Shown: in pieces, positions 50,912 to 59,710 of the stretch
Position numbering within the stretch: the stretch's first letter is position 1
How the letters are laid out: each line of letters opens with the position of its first letter
Origin: Algivirga pacifica
GTDB taxonomy: Bacteria; Bacteroidota; Bacteroidia; Cytophagales; Flammeovirgaceae
NCBI RefSeq assembly: GCF_039543525.1
Contig: NZ_BAABJX010000010.1
Coordinates: 35,608-99,607 of the forward strand
DNA length: 64,000 bases
Direction of reading: 5' to 3'
The notes under the pieces: model-generated
What the model was told of the DNA's origin: nothing
Databases searched by the model: none
The model's input: the letters and a program-made list of their open reading frames with translations, nothing else
Program-made: the position numbers and the translations under genes

Positions 50912-52555
50912 TTAATTCTCTTGTGTCACCAAGAAAAACTTACCTCTCAACCTGGCTAACTCCCAAGGACTTTGTTTGCCTCCTGACTTTTCTTCTACCT
51001 TAATACGTGTATTGATAAAAACATCTTCGATACGCTGCGGAACCCTCAGCTGCTTGATCAACTCACCAGTGTACAATCCGTTTCTTCCCACACCATTGGC
51101 TGCCGTAGAACCTGGAGAAGTAGAAAAAGCAATCAAGGTACCACTAGGTGGTGTCATTCCTGCCAGCCCTGTTTCTCCTCCCCTTTGCCAAGAACGGAAT
51201 GGATTGTTACGGCATGCATCCAAAACGATTAAGTTCATACGATCTGGTTTTGTGTTCTCAATCACCTTTTGCACTTTTTCGACGCTGATACATTCAAAAG
51301 CGACATCGTGCTTATCCTTAATATTCACTCCTATTGGAAGTAGATAATTAACCTGATCTATTTGCATTCCATGTCCCGCAAAATAAAAGAGAGCGACATC
51401 CGCTTCCCTGCTTTTACGGGCAAAAGTGCGAACTGCTTCATTCATTCCATTCAGGTCTGCATTTGTTTCCAAAATCACCTCAAAATCAATGGAACGTAAT
51501 GCTGCGGCCATATCGTTAGCATCATTGATTGGGTTCTCTCCAAGGTGAGCTACTCCTGTATAATTAGCATTTCCAATAATCAGCGCAACTCTTTTCTTCT
51601 TTTCGGCAACTGCAAGCTCATCATTTCTATTAATGGTAAATGTCTGTGTCGTAGAGAGCATCTTAGTATCCGTAGCCTTCACTGTCACTTTGTTACTTCC
51701 TACTGCCAAAGGCACTTCCGCCTGAAATTGTCCTCCCTGCCCTAGCTTAGCTTCTACTCCATTGACCAAAACCTCAAAGATTCCATCATTATCTTTAGCC
51801 ACGCCTTCTACGGTTACCAGCTTTTCATCCACCACGACAAATCCTCTACTCTCAGTCGCTGGAGATGTAATCTGTACTACAGGAGGAGCATTTAATGCTC
51901 TAAAACGTTGTATATAGCCTATCTTGATGTTATCAATTCGAATCGTTGTATTCTGATTGGTCTGGAAGGCTAGCTCTTGTCCAAAGAAATACTCAAAAGG
52001 ACAGCTATGAACAAAAGATTCGTTGATAAAGAAAAAATAAGAACTCCCAACTTTTCTTACGGTCAACTTATTATATCCATTAGGATTAATCAGACTAGAT
52101 TTCGTCCAGTTCTTAAAGTCATACCAAACCTTTTTATAGTACTTATCAATCTTATATTGTGCATTACCTGAAATTCCAAAACGCATACGGTCACTCTTAT
52201 TGTCGGATTGTCCCCAAGTCATCGTGATGGAGTTATTGTCTTCACCCGACACATACATCAACTCCGCTTCTATTTGAAAATCCTTGGATTGATCAATGAA
52301 AAAACCATTATTCAGGTTGTAAAAAGCTGAAGAAAATGACCCCGTACACATGGAACGAATTTCATAGTAACCATTCGTCACATCGTACCCCCTACAGTTT
52401 TCCTGCTCTCCCTCATACCATCCATATTGGTTTGTAGAGAAATCTTCCACAAATAGAATATCTTCAGCAGCCGACACATAGTCACGGTAAGACTGCTGTG
52501 CCGATACAGGGATGATGAAGCCCCATAACGCCATTGCAATAAAAAATAGTCTCAT
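50912..52555 (-). CDS. Secreted caspase-family (metacaspase-like) protease
   Basis: The 547-residue protein has a signal peptide ending VSAQQ; a concanavalin-like beta-sandwich region (about 30-215: FVEDFSTNQYGWYEG...YNKLTVRKVGSSYFFFINESF...IRIDNIKIGYI); an Ig/cadherin-like domain (about 224-310: PPVVQITSPATESRGF...VKATDTKMLS); and a peptidase C14 domain (about 320-547: RVALIIGNANYTGVAHL). The catalytic dyad is His395 (YFAGHGMQ) and Cys448 (DACRNNPF). Metacaspase-type enzymes usually cut after Arg or Lys. The front domains suggest glycan or surface binding. The substrate is unknown. Confidence 0.9.
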   Translation of the reverse strand: MRLFFIAMALWGFIIPVSAQQSYRDYVSAAEDILFVEDFSTNQYGWYEGEQENCRGYDVTNGYYEIRSMCTGSFSSAFYNLNNGFFIDQSKDFQIEAELMYVSGEDNNSITMTWGQSDNKSDRMRFGISGNAQYKIDKYYKKVWYDFKNWTKSSLINPNGYNKLTVRKVGSSYFFFINESFVHSCPFEYFFGQELAFQTNQNTTIRIDNIKIGYIQRFRALNAPPVVQITSPATESRGFVVVDEKLVTVEGVAKDNDGIFEVLVNGVEAKLGQGGQFQAEVPLAVGSNKVTVKATDTKMLSTTQTFTINRNDELAVAEKKKRVALIIGNANYTGVAHLGENPINDANDMAAALRSIDFEVILETNADLNGMNEAVRTFARKSREADVALFYFAGHGMQIDQVNYLLPIGVNIKDKHDVAFECISVEKVQKVIENTKPDRMNLIVLDACRNNPFRSWQRGGETGLAGMTPPSGTLIAFSTSPGSTAANGVGRNGLYTGELIKQLRVPQRIEDVFINTRIKVEEKSGGKQSPWELARLRGKFFLVTQEN

Positions 52556-52647
52556 TCTCTTATGATTTTAGTAAAATATTGATGCGCGATCAATATAAGG
52601 CTTTCAAGAAGAGGTATAAAAGTAAGAGGAGAAATTTCTCTTAAAAC

Positions 52648-52685
52648 ATCAAAGGCTTTCAGGAGTACTCCTGAAAGCCTTTGAT
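52648..52685. terminator. 38-bp perfect palindrome, terminator of the large amylase gene
   Basis: The 19-bp arms ATCAAAGGCTTTCAGGAGT and complement are perfectly paired, 16 bp past the stop codon. On the minus strand the palindrome is followed by GTTTTAAG, a weak T-tract. Confidence 0.8.
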
Positions 52686-52700
52686 TATATCATCTGCTAA

Positions 52701-55700
52701 TTACTGCTTGATGAGTCGCTTATGATAAGTCCCTTTCTCAGTGGTCATACGCAATAGGTATAACCCTGCGGACTCTTTCGTCATATCCACTGTCCAAAGG
52801 TGTCTTCCCTTTTCTAATAATTCAGGAGTAGCCTCTTTCACAACCTTTCCACTAACGTCCACTAGTTGCCATTGGATGGATTGCGTCTGCAATGTTGTCA
52901 GACTCATTCTAAAGTGAGTTGCTATCGGGTTAGGAGCAATATACAATACTGGCTTCAACACTTCATCTACCATCAAACGACTAGAGGAAGCCGTATCACT
53001 CCATCCATTATCATACCAGCCATCCGTACCACGAGAAAGGTCTGTAGTTTGGTTTCCGCTACCATCATTAAAGATCAGGTTTGTAGACGTAACTTCCTCA
53101 GGGAAAGTATAACTATACCAACCATTGCCGTCATCCGTCATATTTACTCCAGGCCAAGAAGCATCTGCTAAACTTCCTGCTGGCTGAGCAGCCCAATGAT
53201 ACACCTTGATCGTCGAATTCCAAGCTGTCGGCTTCTTGAAATGCACTGTAAACCCTCCGGTCACTACCGTACCACCTGGTTTAGTATCCGTCCATACGCC
53301 ATCAGTATACCAACCCGTTTTATCTCGAGTCAAATCAGCAGTCTGTTGCCCACCGCCATCATTAAATATCAAATTAGTCGACATCACTCCCTCAGGGAAA
53401 GTATAGCTATACCAACCGTCCTGTTGTGTCACCATATTTACTCCAGGCCAAGAAGCATCTGCTAAACTTCCTGCTGGCTGAGCAGCCCAATGGTAAACCC
53501 TAGGATTATTGTATCCCTTAAAGTATACCGTAAATCCATTGGACACCTCTGGTTCCTCCACATTAAACAATGTGGTCACTACATCTGAAACATTCGCCGC
53601 CTCATCTACAGCAATCGCTTTAAGCGTAGTTGTATCTGTCAATGAGAAAGAAACTGTACCACTTCCAGAAGTGGAAGCTGTCGTTGGCGTACTCCCATCT
53701 GTCGTATAATAAATCGTTGGAGAAGATGTTCTATTATCTGTTGCTGTGATCGTTACAGCTACACTCGTTGAGAAATCACCTCCAGCTGGAGAGATAGAAA
53801 GTGTTGGAGCTTCTGTATCTGGCGTAGGCGCACTTACCCAACCATTGTCATACCAGCCCTCGCCACAAACAGATAAGTCTGCCGTTTGATTATTACCATC
53901 ACAAGAGAAAATCACATTGGTACAAGTCCCATCAATGGTAAACTCCACCCAACCGTCTCCATCGGTATCTGTCATCACTTCTCCTGGCCAAGTAGTTGAA
54001 GCATTGGCGCCAGGATTTTCTACGGCCCAGAAATAGACTCTTGGGTTCCCGCAAGGGGCTTTCCAATAAACTTTGGTCTGTGGCAAGTTTGGATCTATAA
54101 TATAGCTCAGTGTCAACACATCTGATGCTTGTCCACTGTTATCATAGGCCATTGCCTTGATCGTCATGCTCTCAGCTACATTGATGCTTCCAGTATATAC
54201 GGTAGATGCAGTAGTCGGTGTACTACCATCCATTGTATAATAAATCGTATAAGGCCCACCATCACCCAAAGCAGCTGTCAAGGTCACATCTATTGCCTCA
54301 ATATACTGTCCTGCTTCCTTATCTGCAGAAACCATAGGCTTAGACGGCCCGCCTACACCTGCTTCAAAGAAGCCTACGCCATTGGCACCAATCATACCCG
54401 GCCCATTCAACACATAGATCCCTGCACTACCAGAAGCTACATTCATACTCAATGAGCCATTATTGACCATTACTTCTTTTCCTGTAACGGCATCTCTGTA
54501 TACGCCATTCGTCAATCCTGAGAAGTTGAAGGAAGCTGATCCATCTTTGGCTAAACCTACGGCCACTTCACTGCTTCCGTGTTGACGAACAAAGCCAACC
54601 CCGTTACCCGGAGCATTTCCATCCCATCGCCATGTTCCTTTCTGCAAGGCAGGTACGGCTTTTCGAATCGCATTCAGCTTTTTCAGATGTTTATAAATTA
54701 CATGGCTTGGCGCCTGATCCATCACATCCCCATAATAAGCACGCCCTGTCTCGTCAATGGATTTCTCGATTCCTGTTGCATCATGGATATCCGCATATGC
54801 TCCAGATTTAAAACGCATCTCCGTACCATAATATACAACTGGTATCCCCCTCCACGTAAACATAAAGTTCAAACAAGCCGCCAGGTTCTCATCCGTTCCT
54901 CCGTATCTTTTATTCCAGTCATTATTCGGACCAAAATCATGATTATCCAACCATAGTAAGTTTGTAGAAGGATCAGCATACAAATGATCATAGCGATCGG
55001 ATGCCTTCACCTCTGAGAATCCTCCTCCATATTCGAAAGGATTATGAAAAGATGCCTCTGCATAAAAATCCAATACGGCCATCCCTGAAGGTTCCGAAGC
55101 ATTTACCGCTCCTCTCCAAGTATACCAATGAGGGTTAATCTCCTCTACCTGATGCAGCTCATGACGCTTTTGTGCTACTTCACCAAATACAAACAGATCT
55201 GGGTTAATCGCTTTAAAGGCATCCAGGAAATATAAGACATCCTCTTTACTCATATGCTTAATGGTATCCCAGCGAAAGGCGTCCACTCCCATATCAATAA
55301 AGGTTTTGTAAGCATTTACCAGATAATCCCTAACCACTTGACTACTCGTATTCAGGTCAGGGGTATCTCCTGCTAGAGCACGGTTATAAAGGTTTTCCGT
55401 ATCATCCCATCCCTGAGCAAAACCATTCCCCGAATGATGATACCAGTCCGGATCAGAAGTATACACATAAGATTCTGTACTCGGCCAGTTATAAGCCGCC
55501 AAATCCTCATTATATGGTGCAGGCATGGTTGGCAGGTTGGCACGGCTCCATATTTTCCCATCCGCAGGGTTAGGAGTCATCCCATCATACTCCCAGTTTG
55601 GGTTTGGCTGCAAAGGATTCCCCTCACTATCCTGCCCCCAAGGTTGTGTAGGGTCTGTATTATACTTGATCTCTGCCAATCCCTTAATTCCAAAGCGACC

Positions 55701-56159
55701 AGCATGGTTGGTTACAATATCCAACACAATTTTCATATCTCTAGCATGTACCTCATCAATCAAATCTTGAAATGTAGCGCCCGGAGATTCTAAACGAGGA
55801 TCTACCTTGGTAAAATCATAAGCATGATACCCATGGTAATCCAATGGCGACCAGTTTTGTACAATTGGCGTAATCCAAATAGCTGTAAAACCCAAGTCTT
55901 GTATATAATCTAGTTTTTCTATCAACCCTTTAAAGTCACCTCTCCAGGTCACATCCTGAGGATCTGTAATTTCCGGATTGACATCAGGATCAGGGTGATA
56001 GGAGCTCCATTCATTAGGAACGTTATTGGAAGGGTCACCGTCAAAGAATCTAGTCGTCAACAAGAAATAAATCGATTCTTCTCTAAAGTCAACTTGCGCA
56101 AATACTGGCTTAAGTCCCAGTAGCGTTGACAAAAGCATCAGTAACAGTAGTTTTCTCAT
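52701..56159 (-). CDS. Multidomain secreted alpha-amylase (GH13) with starch-binding modules and T9SS sorting domain
   Basis: 1152 residues, signal peptide ending VFAQ. GH13 regions: I DIVTNH 147-152, II DAFRWDTIKH 293-302 (nucleophile Asp298), III Glu327 (FGEVAQ), IV DNHD 405-408. After the catalytic barrel come a chitobiase/FN3-like repeat (IYYTMDGSTPTT), a CBM26-type starch-binding module (VYFWA...WPGEVM), another IYYTTDGSTPTT repeat, and two more CBM26-type modules that are almost identical to each other. The C terminus (LYIAPNPIATHFRMSL...GLYLLRM...RLIKQ) is a type A T9SS sorting domain. It degrades starch outside the cell. Confidence 0.95.
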   Translation of the reverse strand: MRKLLLLMLLSTLLGLKPVFAQVDFREESIYFLLTTRFFDGDPSNNVPNEWSSYHPDPDVNPEITDPQDVTWRGDFKGLIEKLDYIQDLGFTAIWITPIVQNWSPLDYHGYHAYDFTKVDPRLESPGATFQDLIDEVHARDMKIVLDIVTNHAGRFGIKGLAEIKYNTDPTQPWGQDSEGNPLQPNPNWEYDGMTPNPADGKIWSRANLPTMPAPYNEDLAAYNWPSTESYVYTSDPDWYHHSGNGFAQGWDDTENLYNRALAGDTPDLNTSSQVVRDYLVNAYKTFIDMGVDAFRWDTIKHMSKEDVLYFLDAFKAINPDLFVFGEVAQKRHELHQVEEINPHWYTWRGAVNASEPSGMAVLDFYAEASFHNPFEYGGGFSEVKASDRYDHLYADPSTNLLWLDNHDFGPNNDWNKRYGGTDENLAACLNFMFTWRGIPVVYYGTEMRFKSGAYADIHDATGIEKSIDETGRAYYGDVMDQAPSHVIYKHLKKLNAIRKAVPALQKGTWRWDGNAPGNGVGFVRQHGSSEVAVGLAKDGSASFNFSGLTNGVYRDAVTGKEVMVNNGSLSMNVASGSAGIYVLNGPGMIGANGVGFFEAGVGGPSKPMVSADKEAGQYIEAIDVTLTAALGDGGPYTIYYTMDGSTPTTASTVYTGSINVAESMTIKAMAYDNSGQASDVLTLSYIIDPNLPQTKVYWKAPCGNPRVYFWAVENPGANASTTWPGEVMTDTDGDGWVEFTIDGTCTNVIFSCDGNNQTADLSVCGEGWYDNGWVSAPTPDTEAPTLSISPAGGDFSTSVAVTITATDNRTSSPTIYYTTDGSTPTTASTSGSGTVSFSLTDTTTLKAIAVDEAANVSDVVTTLFNVEEPEVSNGFTVYFKGYNNPRVYHWAAQPAGSLADASWPGVNMVTQQDGWYSYTFPEGVMSTNLIFNDGGGQQTADLTRDKTGWYTDGVWTDTKPGGTVVTGGFTVHFKKPTAWNSTIKVYHWAAQPAGSLADASWPGVNMTDDGNGWYSYTFPEEVTSTNLIFNDGSGNQTTDLSRGTDGWYDNGWSDTASSSRLMVDEVLKPVLYIAPNPIATHFRMSLTTLQTQSIQWQLVDVSGKVVKEATPELLEKGRHLWTVDMTKESAGLYLLRMTTEKGTYHKRLIKQ
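53140..53198 (-). repeat. 59-bp exact direct repeat within the amylase gene (copy 1 of 2)
   Basis: Bases 53140-53198 and 53434-53492 are identical, offset by 294 bp (98 codons), inside adjacent starch-binding modules. The flanking module sequence is only similar, so the exact match implies recent duplication or gene conversion. Confidence 0.9.
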
Positions 56160-56180
56160 GAAGTGTAGTGGTTATTTTAT

Positions 56181-56246
56181 AAGACATTCCTGCTCATGGA
56201 GCCCTTCAACAAGGCACCCTCTTGCAGGTGTTCATCAAGATGTCTT
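56181..56246 (-). promoter_or_regulatory. Leader hairpin of the large amylase gene
   Basis: AAGACAT at 56181-56187 and ATGTCTT at 56240-56246 can close a structured leader about 20 bp upstream of the start codon. The other amylase leader also has an AAGAC/GTCTT base. The interior differs. Confidence 0.35.
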
Positions 56247-56445
56247 TTGAAAGCCAAAACAATAAGTGTCAAATATCACCTTACAACACCACCTATCACA
56301 CTAGCAATAAATAACTATTAACCATATTATTATGGATTTCATAATAGAAAAAATGTGCGCATCATTTGTTTTATTTGTTCATCTTACACGTAATAAAGGA
56401 AGATTTAAAACAGCATACAATAGCATGTTATGAGCAAACAAATCA

Positions 56446-56456
56446 CAACCGGTTTC
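56446..56456. promoter_or_regulatory. Putative LacI-family operator upstream of the large amylase gene
   Basis: CAACCGGTTTC is identical (inverted) to 21924-21934 upstream of the other amylase gene, at a similar distance (about 290 bp) from the start codon. Confidence 0.6.
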
Positions 56457-56519
56457 AATAGAAAAAATCTATAATTATTTATACTAGTGGTCTAAACACT
56501 AAGTCTTCTGATAGAAATA

Positions 56520-56623
56520 AAGGTGCTACTTCCAAATGGATAAAGGAGGAAGGATAAAGGATTACTATCCATAGGTTCCTATTCCTTTATCCTTCTTCCT
56601 TAAACCCCTTAACAGTAGCACTT
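56520..56623. repeat. Heptamer hairpin nested in an outer inverted repeat
   Basis: GGATAAA, GGAGGAA, GGATAAA, GGATTAC (56538-56565) face TATTCCT, TTATCCT, TCTTCCT (56580-56600) in 7-bp register and are complementary. Outside them AAGGTGCTACT (56520-56530) and AGTAGCACTT (56614-56623) form a second inverted pair. Confidence 0.75.
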
Positions 56624-56782
56624 AACTATAAGTTTACTTGGTGTTCAGTCCATTAGTAGCATCTTGTAATATGGAAACATTCACAAAAAAATACCATCAG
56701 AATTTTCTAGCTTTTAAGGCACAAACAAACTATGCTAGTCATAGCTTTACAAACCAATGCTGACCAAACATTCCACTAAACG

Positions 56783-57751
56783 ATGAAAAAGAAAATACGC
56801 TGGGGCATCTTGGGACCCGGAAAAATTGCCCGTGATTTTGCTGCGGATTTCAAAGCAGTCGACAATGCTGTACTACATGCTGTTGCTTCTTCGGACCCAC
56901 AAAGAGCACATGCATTTGCTCAGGAGTATGACATTCCCAAAGTCTATAATTCCTATGAAGCACTGTACCAGGCAGAGGATGTAGACATCATCTATATTGC
57001 CACCCCTCATGTGTTTCACAAAGAGCAATCGATCAAAGCATTGCAATCGGGAAAAGCCGTACTATGTGAAAAGCCCATCACCACCAATTTAGGAGACTGC
57101 CAAGAGGTTACCAAAGTAGCCCAAGAAACAGGACAATACCTTATGGAAGGAATGTGGACTTACCTTTTGCCGGCTTTTCAAAAAGCGCAACAGTGGGTAG
57201 ATGAAGGACATATCGGAGAAGTTATTCACCTCAAATCCGAGTTTGGTTTTCATGTTCCTTTTGAGCCTAATGGAAGGATGTATAATCCGGAATTGGGAGG
57301 GGGAGCCCTTCTGGATCTAGGAGTATACAATATAGCCATGGCTTGGTGGTTTTTTCGTCGTGACCCAGATCTTATTGAAGCCAAGCAACTCCTTGCACCT
57401 TCAGGTGTCGATCAGGATTTACTTATGACCTTTCATTATGGAAAAGCCACAGCCTCACTGCACACTTCCTTTCTCTGCAAATTACCCAACTATACGTATA
57501 TCATAGGTGAGAAAGGGTATATCGCCCTGCCGGATGTCTGGAATGTAAGAGAGGCATTTCTATATCAAGGGGAATCACTTGTGGAGCACTTCCAAGATCA
57601 GCGCACCACCTTTGGATATAACTATGAAATTGAAGCGGTATCTCAAGAGTTGCTGGAGGGGAGAAAAGAGTCTTCTGTGATGCCTCAAGCCTTTAGTCTC
57701 AAACTACAGACTTATATGGATGAGGTGAGAAGAGTGGCAAAAAATTATTAG
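56783..57751 (+). CDS. Gfo/Idh/MocA family NAD(P)-dependent oxidoreductase
   Basis: The 322-residue protein has a Rossmann fold (RWGILGPGKIARDFAADF, GxGxxA) and the conserved LCEKPITTN (Lys of the EKP motif). The C-terminal alpha/beta domain has EGMWTYLLPAFQKA and GGGALLDLGVYNIAMAWWFF (GGGxLxDxGxY), as in the dihydrodiol-dehydrogenase/xylose-dehydrogenase-like branch. It oxidises or reduces a sugar or cyclic alcohol; the substrate is not determined. It converges with a sulfatase gene across a palindromic element. Confidence 0.92.
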   Translation: MKKKIRWGILGPGKIARDFAADFKAVDNAVLHAVASSDPQRAHAFAQEYDIPKVYNSYEALYQAEDVDIIYIATPHVFHKEQSIKALQSGKAVLCEKPITTNLGDCQEVTKVAQETGQYLMEGMWTYLLPAFQKAQQWVDEGHIGEVIHLKSEFGFHVPFEPNGRMYNPELGGGALLDLGVYNIAMAWWFFRRDPDLIEAKQLLAPSGVDQDLLMTFHYGKATASLHTSFLCKLPNYTYIIGEKGYIALPDVWNVREAFLYQGESLVEHFQDQRTTFGYNYEIEAVSQELLEGRKESSVMPQAFSLKLQTYMDEVRRVAKNY

Positions 57752-57767
57752 ACATCTAAAGCCTTTG

Positions 57768-57902
57768 TTGATACCGCTACACGGTGTATGTTAATTGAGC
57801 TTCGCTCGTTCATGATGTTTAGTTGTTAGATTGAACCAATAATTCAACAACTAAACATCATGAACGTCATTGCAAAGCAATGACAATTAAACAACATGAA
57901 CA
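57768..57902. repeat. Composite palindromic element between convergent genes
   Basis: A perfect 20-bp inverted pair begins GTTCATGATGTTTAGTTGTT (57809-57828, 57846-57865). Outside it are GAGCTTCGCTC, a hairpin GTCATTGC-aaa-GCAATGAC, the 21-bp module shared inverted with 32574-32594, and a right end CAATTAAACAACATGAAC like that of the nrd element. Confidence 0.87.
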
Positions 57903-57906
57903 ACCT

Positions 57907-59463
57907 TTATTGTCTGGTATCTGACTTCAGGATTTGGTCAATTGCTTTATTGATATCCAAGGAAGCGGCTTCTTGTCTTGGAGGAAACTCCTTAAACGTT
58001 TTCAGGTGCTCTGTTAGCAAGCCTATCGCTGGCTGCATCACCCATGACTTCTGCATGATTTGATGAAAGCCTGTAATATCATCATACTTTTCAAAAGGAT
58101 CTTTTCTTAGGTTGAAGAGCTGTGGCATGGTATGAAATACCATATCGTCAAAATACCTTTCTTTTGTGGCAAAGTGCATTTTCCACGGGCCTACACGCAT
58201 AGCCGTCATACTGGTTTCATAGTAATAGAAAAAGTAGTTTCTGGCTGACTCCTCTGCTTTCCCTGTCCAATAATCCAGGTTATTAAACCCATCGATATAG
58301 ACTTTGTAGTTCATTTCCCCCGCTTTTTTCCCTTTCTTCAACTCTTCTTTAATATTCTCATTTCCAACAGCGGCCATCAAGGTAGGAACGACATCTTCGT
58401 GTGCTGAGATACCATTCCTCACCAACCCTGCAGGGATCTTCTTAGGCCATCTCACCATAAATGGTGCTCTCAAACCTCCCTCATACGTAGTCATTTTCTC
58501 TCCTCTAAACATGGTTACCCCTGCATGTGGCCATGTACTTTGCTCGGGGCCGTTGTCAGTGGTATAAATCACAATAGTGTTATCATCAACGCCTAGTTCT
58601 TTAAGGTAGTCTAGTAGTTCTCCCACATGCTGGTCATGTTCTATTAACCCATGTCCAAATAAATCCCCATCTGTACTGATCTTTGTCGCTAGGTTTTTTG
58701 ACTCTTCTTTAAGGTGTGTATAAACGTGCATTCTACTAGTGGCATGCCAAATAAAGAACGGCTTTTTGTCATTTTTGGCCCGCTTCATAAAATCCTTGGA
58801 TCTTTTAACCAACTCCTCATCAAAAGTTTTCATACGCTCTACGGTCAAAGGCCCTGTATCCTTCACTCTCTGTTTTCCTATCACTCCAAATCGAGGATCC
58901 TCCGTTTTATCAAAACTATCACTAGCATAAGACTCAATCACTCCCCTCGGACCATATTTGTTGTCAAACTCCTTGGACTTAGGGTAATCTGCCTGCTCTG
59001 GCTCCTCCGATACGTTCAAGTGATATAAGTTGCCATAAAACTCGTCAAATCCATGCACTGTTGGCAGATGCTCATTACGATCTCCCAAATGGTTCTTACC
59101 GTATTGAGCTGTCATATATCCTAAAGGCTTTAAAAGGTCTGCCAATGTCGGATCTTCCTTTTTCAACCCTAACGGATTTCCGGGTTGTCCTACCGTCGTA
59201 AGCCCTGTTCTTACAGGCTTTTGACCTGTAATAAAAGCTGCTCTTCCAGCCGTACAGCTTGGTTGAGAATAATGGTCGGTAAAAAGCGCTCCCTCTTTCG
59301 CTATTCGATCGATATTAGGAGTCGGGTACTGCATTCCCATCGTATAACAGCTTAAGGCATTGGGGGCGACATCATCGACCATAATCACCAAAATATTGGG
59401 TTTGTCTTGTGCAAAAACTTGCAGTCCTAGCAATAATAAGACTAGCGTGGATAGTACTCTCAT
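57907..59463 (-). CDS. Secreted arylsulfatase (formylglycine-dependent, sulfatase family S1)
   Basis: The 518-residue protein has a signal peptide ending VFAQ. The sulfatase fold begins PNILVIMVDDVAPN (metal Asp pair). The formylglycine motif is Cys70 in QPSCTAGRAAFITG (CxAxR; an anaerobic- or FGE-type enzyme must convert it). YGKNHLGDRN and TTDNGPEQSTWPHAG follow, then the C-terminal subdomain. It hydrolyses sulfate esters, possibly on marine polysaccharide or glycosaminoglycan. The stop codon abuts a palindromic element. No maturation enzyme is in the window. Confidence 0.93.
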   Translation of the reverse strand: MRVLSTLVLLLLGLQVFAQDKPNILVIMVDDVAPNALSCYTMGMQYPTPNIDRIAKEGALFTDHYSQPSCTAGRAAFITGQKPVRTGLTTVGQPGNPLGLKKEDPTLADLLKPLGYMTAQYGKNHLGDRNEHLPTVHGFDEFYGNLYHLNVSEEPEQADYPKSKEFDNKYGPRGVIESYASDSFDKTEDPRFGVIGKQRVKDTGPLTVERMKTFDEELVKRSKDFMKRAKNDKKPFFIWHATSRMHVYTHLKEESKNLATKISTDGDLFGHGLIEHDQHVGELLDYLKELGVDDNTIVIYTTDNGPEQSTWPHAGVTMFRGEKMTTYEGGLRAPFMVRWPKKIPAGLVRNGISAHEDVVPTLMAAVGNENIKEELKKGKKAGEMNYKVYIDGFNNLDYWTGKAEESARNYFFYYYETSMTAMRVGPWKMHFATKERYFDDMVFHTMPQLFNLRKDPFEKYDDITGFHQIMQKSWVMQPAIGLLTEHLKTFKEFPPRQEAASLDINKAIDQILKSDTRQ

Positions 59464-59633
59464 GTAAATAAAAGGGTTAGGTTATTACTCATTTTTTTAA
59501 AGCTCAGACTATTGATTATCCTAATAGTCTACTACCTATCTAAAATAACCCAACTTTAAATATCTTTAAACAAAGAGCTCCTCCTTGTACCTTTCCTGCC
59601 TATTTAGTACAGATTCCAAGTAAGTTCTTACAC

Positions 59634-59672
59634 AAAAAAAGCAATCCAGAAAATTAATTCCGGACTGCTTTT
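59634..59672 (-). terminator. Rho-independent terminator of the chitinase gene
   Basis: On the minus strand AAAAGCAGTCC and GGATTGCTTTT with one mismatch flank a 14-nt loop and end in a T-run. Confidence 0.85.
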
Positions 59673-59710
59673 AGATTACAGTATGAACACATTAACCGAG
59701 AAACGATTCT

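Larger units (their letters stand above)
56247..56782. other. Divergent noncoding region between the amylase and oxidoreductase genes
   Basis: It holds the putative operator (56446-56456) and a heptamer hairpin (56520-56623). No ORF is credible. The remainder is AT-rich and should contain both promoters. Confidence 0.5.

Noticed and set aside
53196..53465. Plus-strand reading frames of 60-125 codons opposite the amylase gene
   Set aside because: They are shadows of the repeated starch-binding modules on the other strand.
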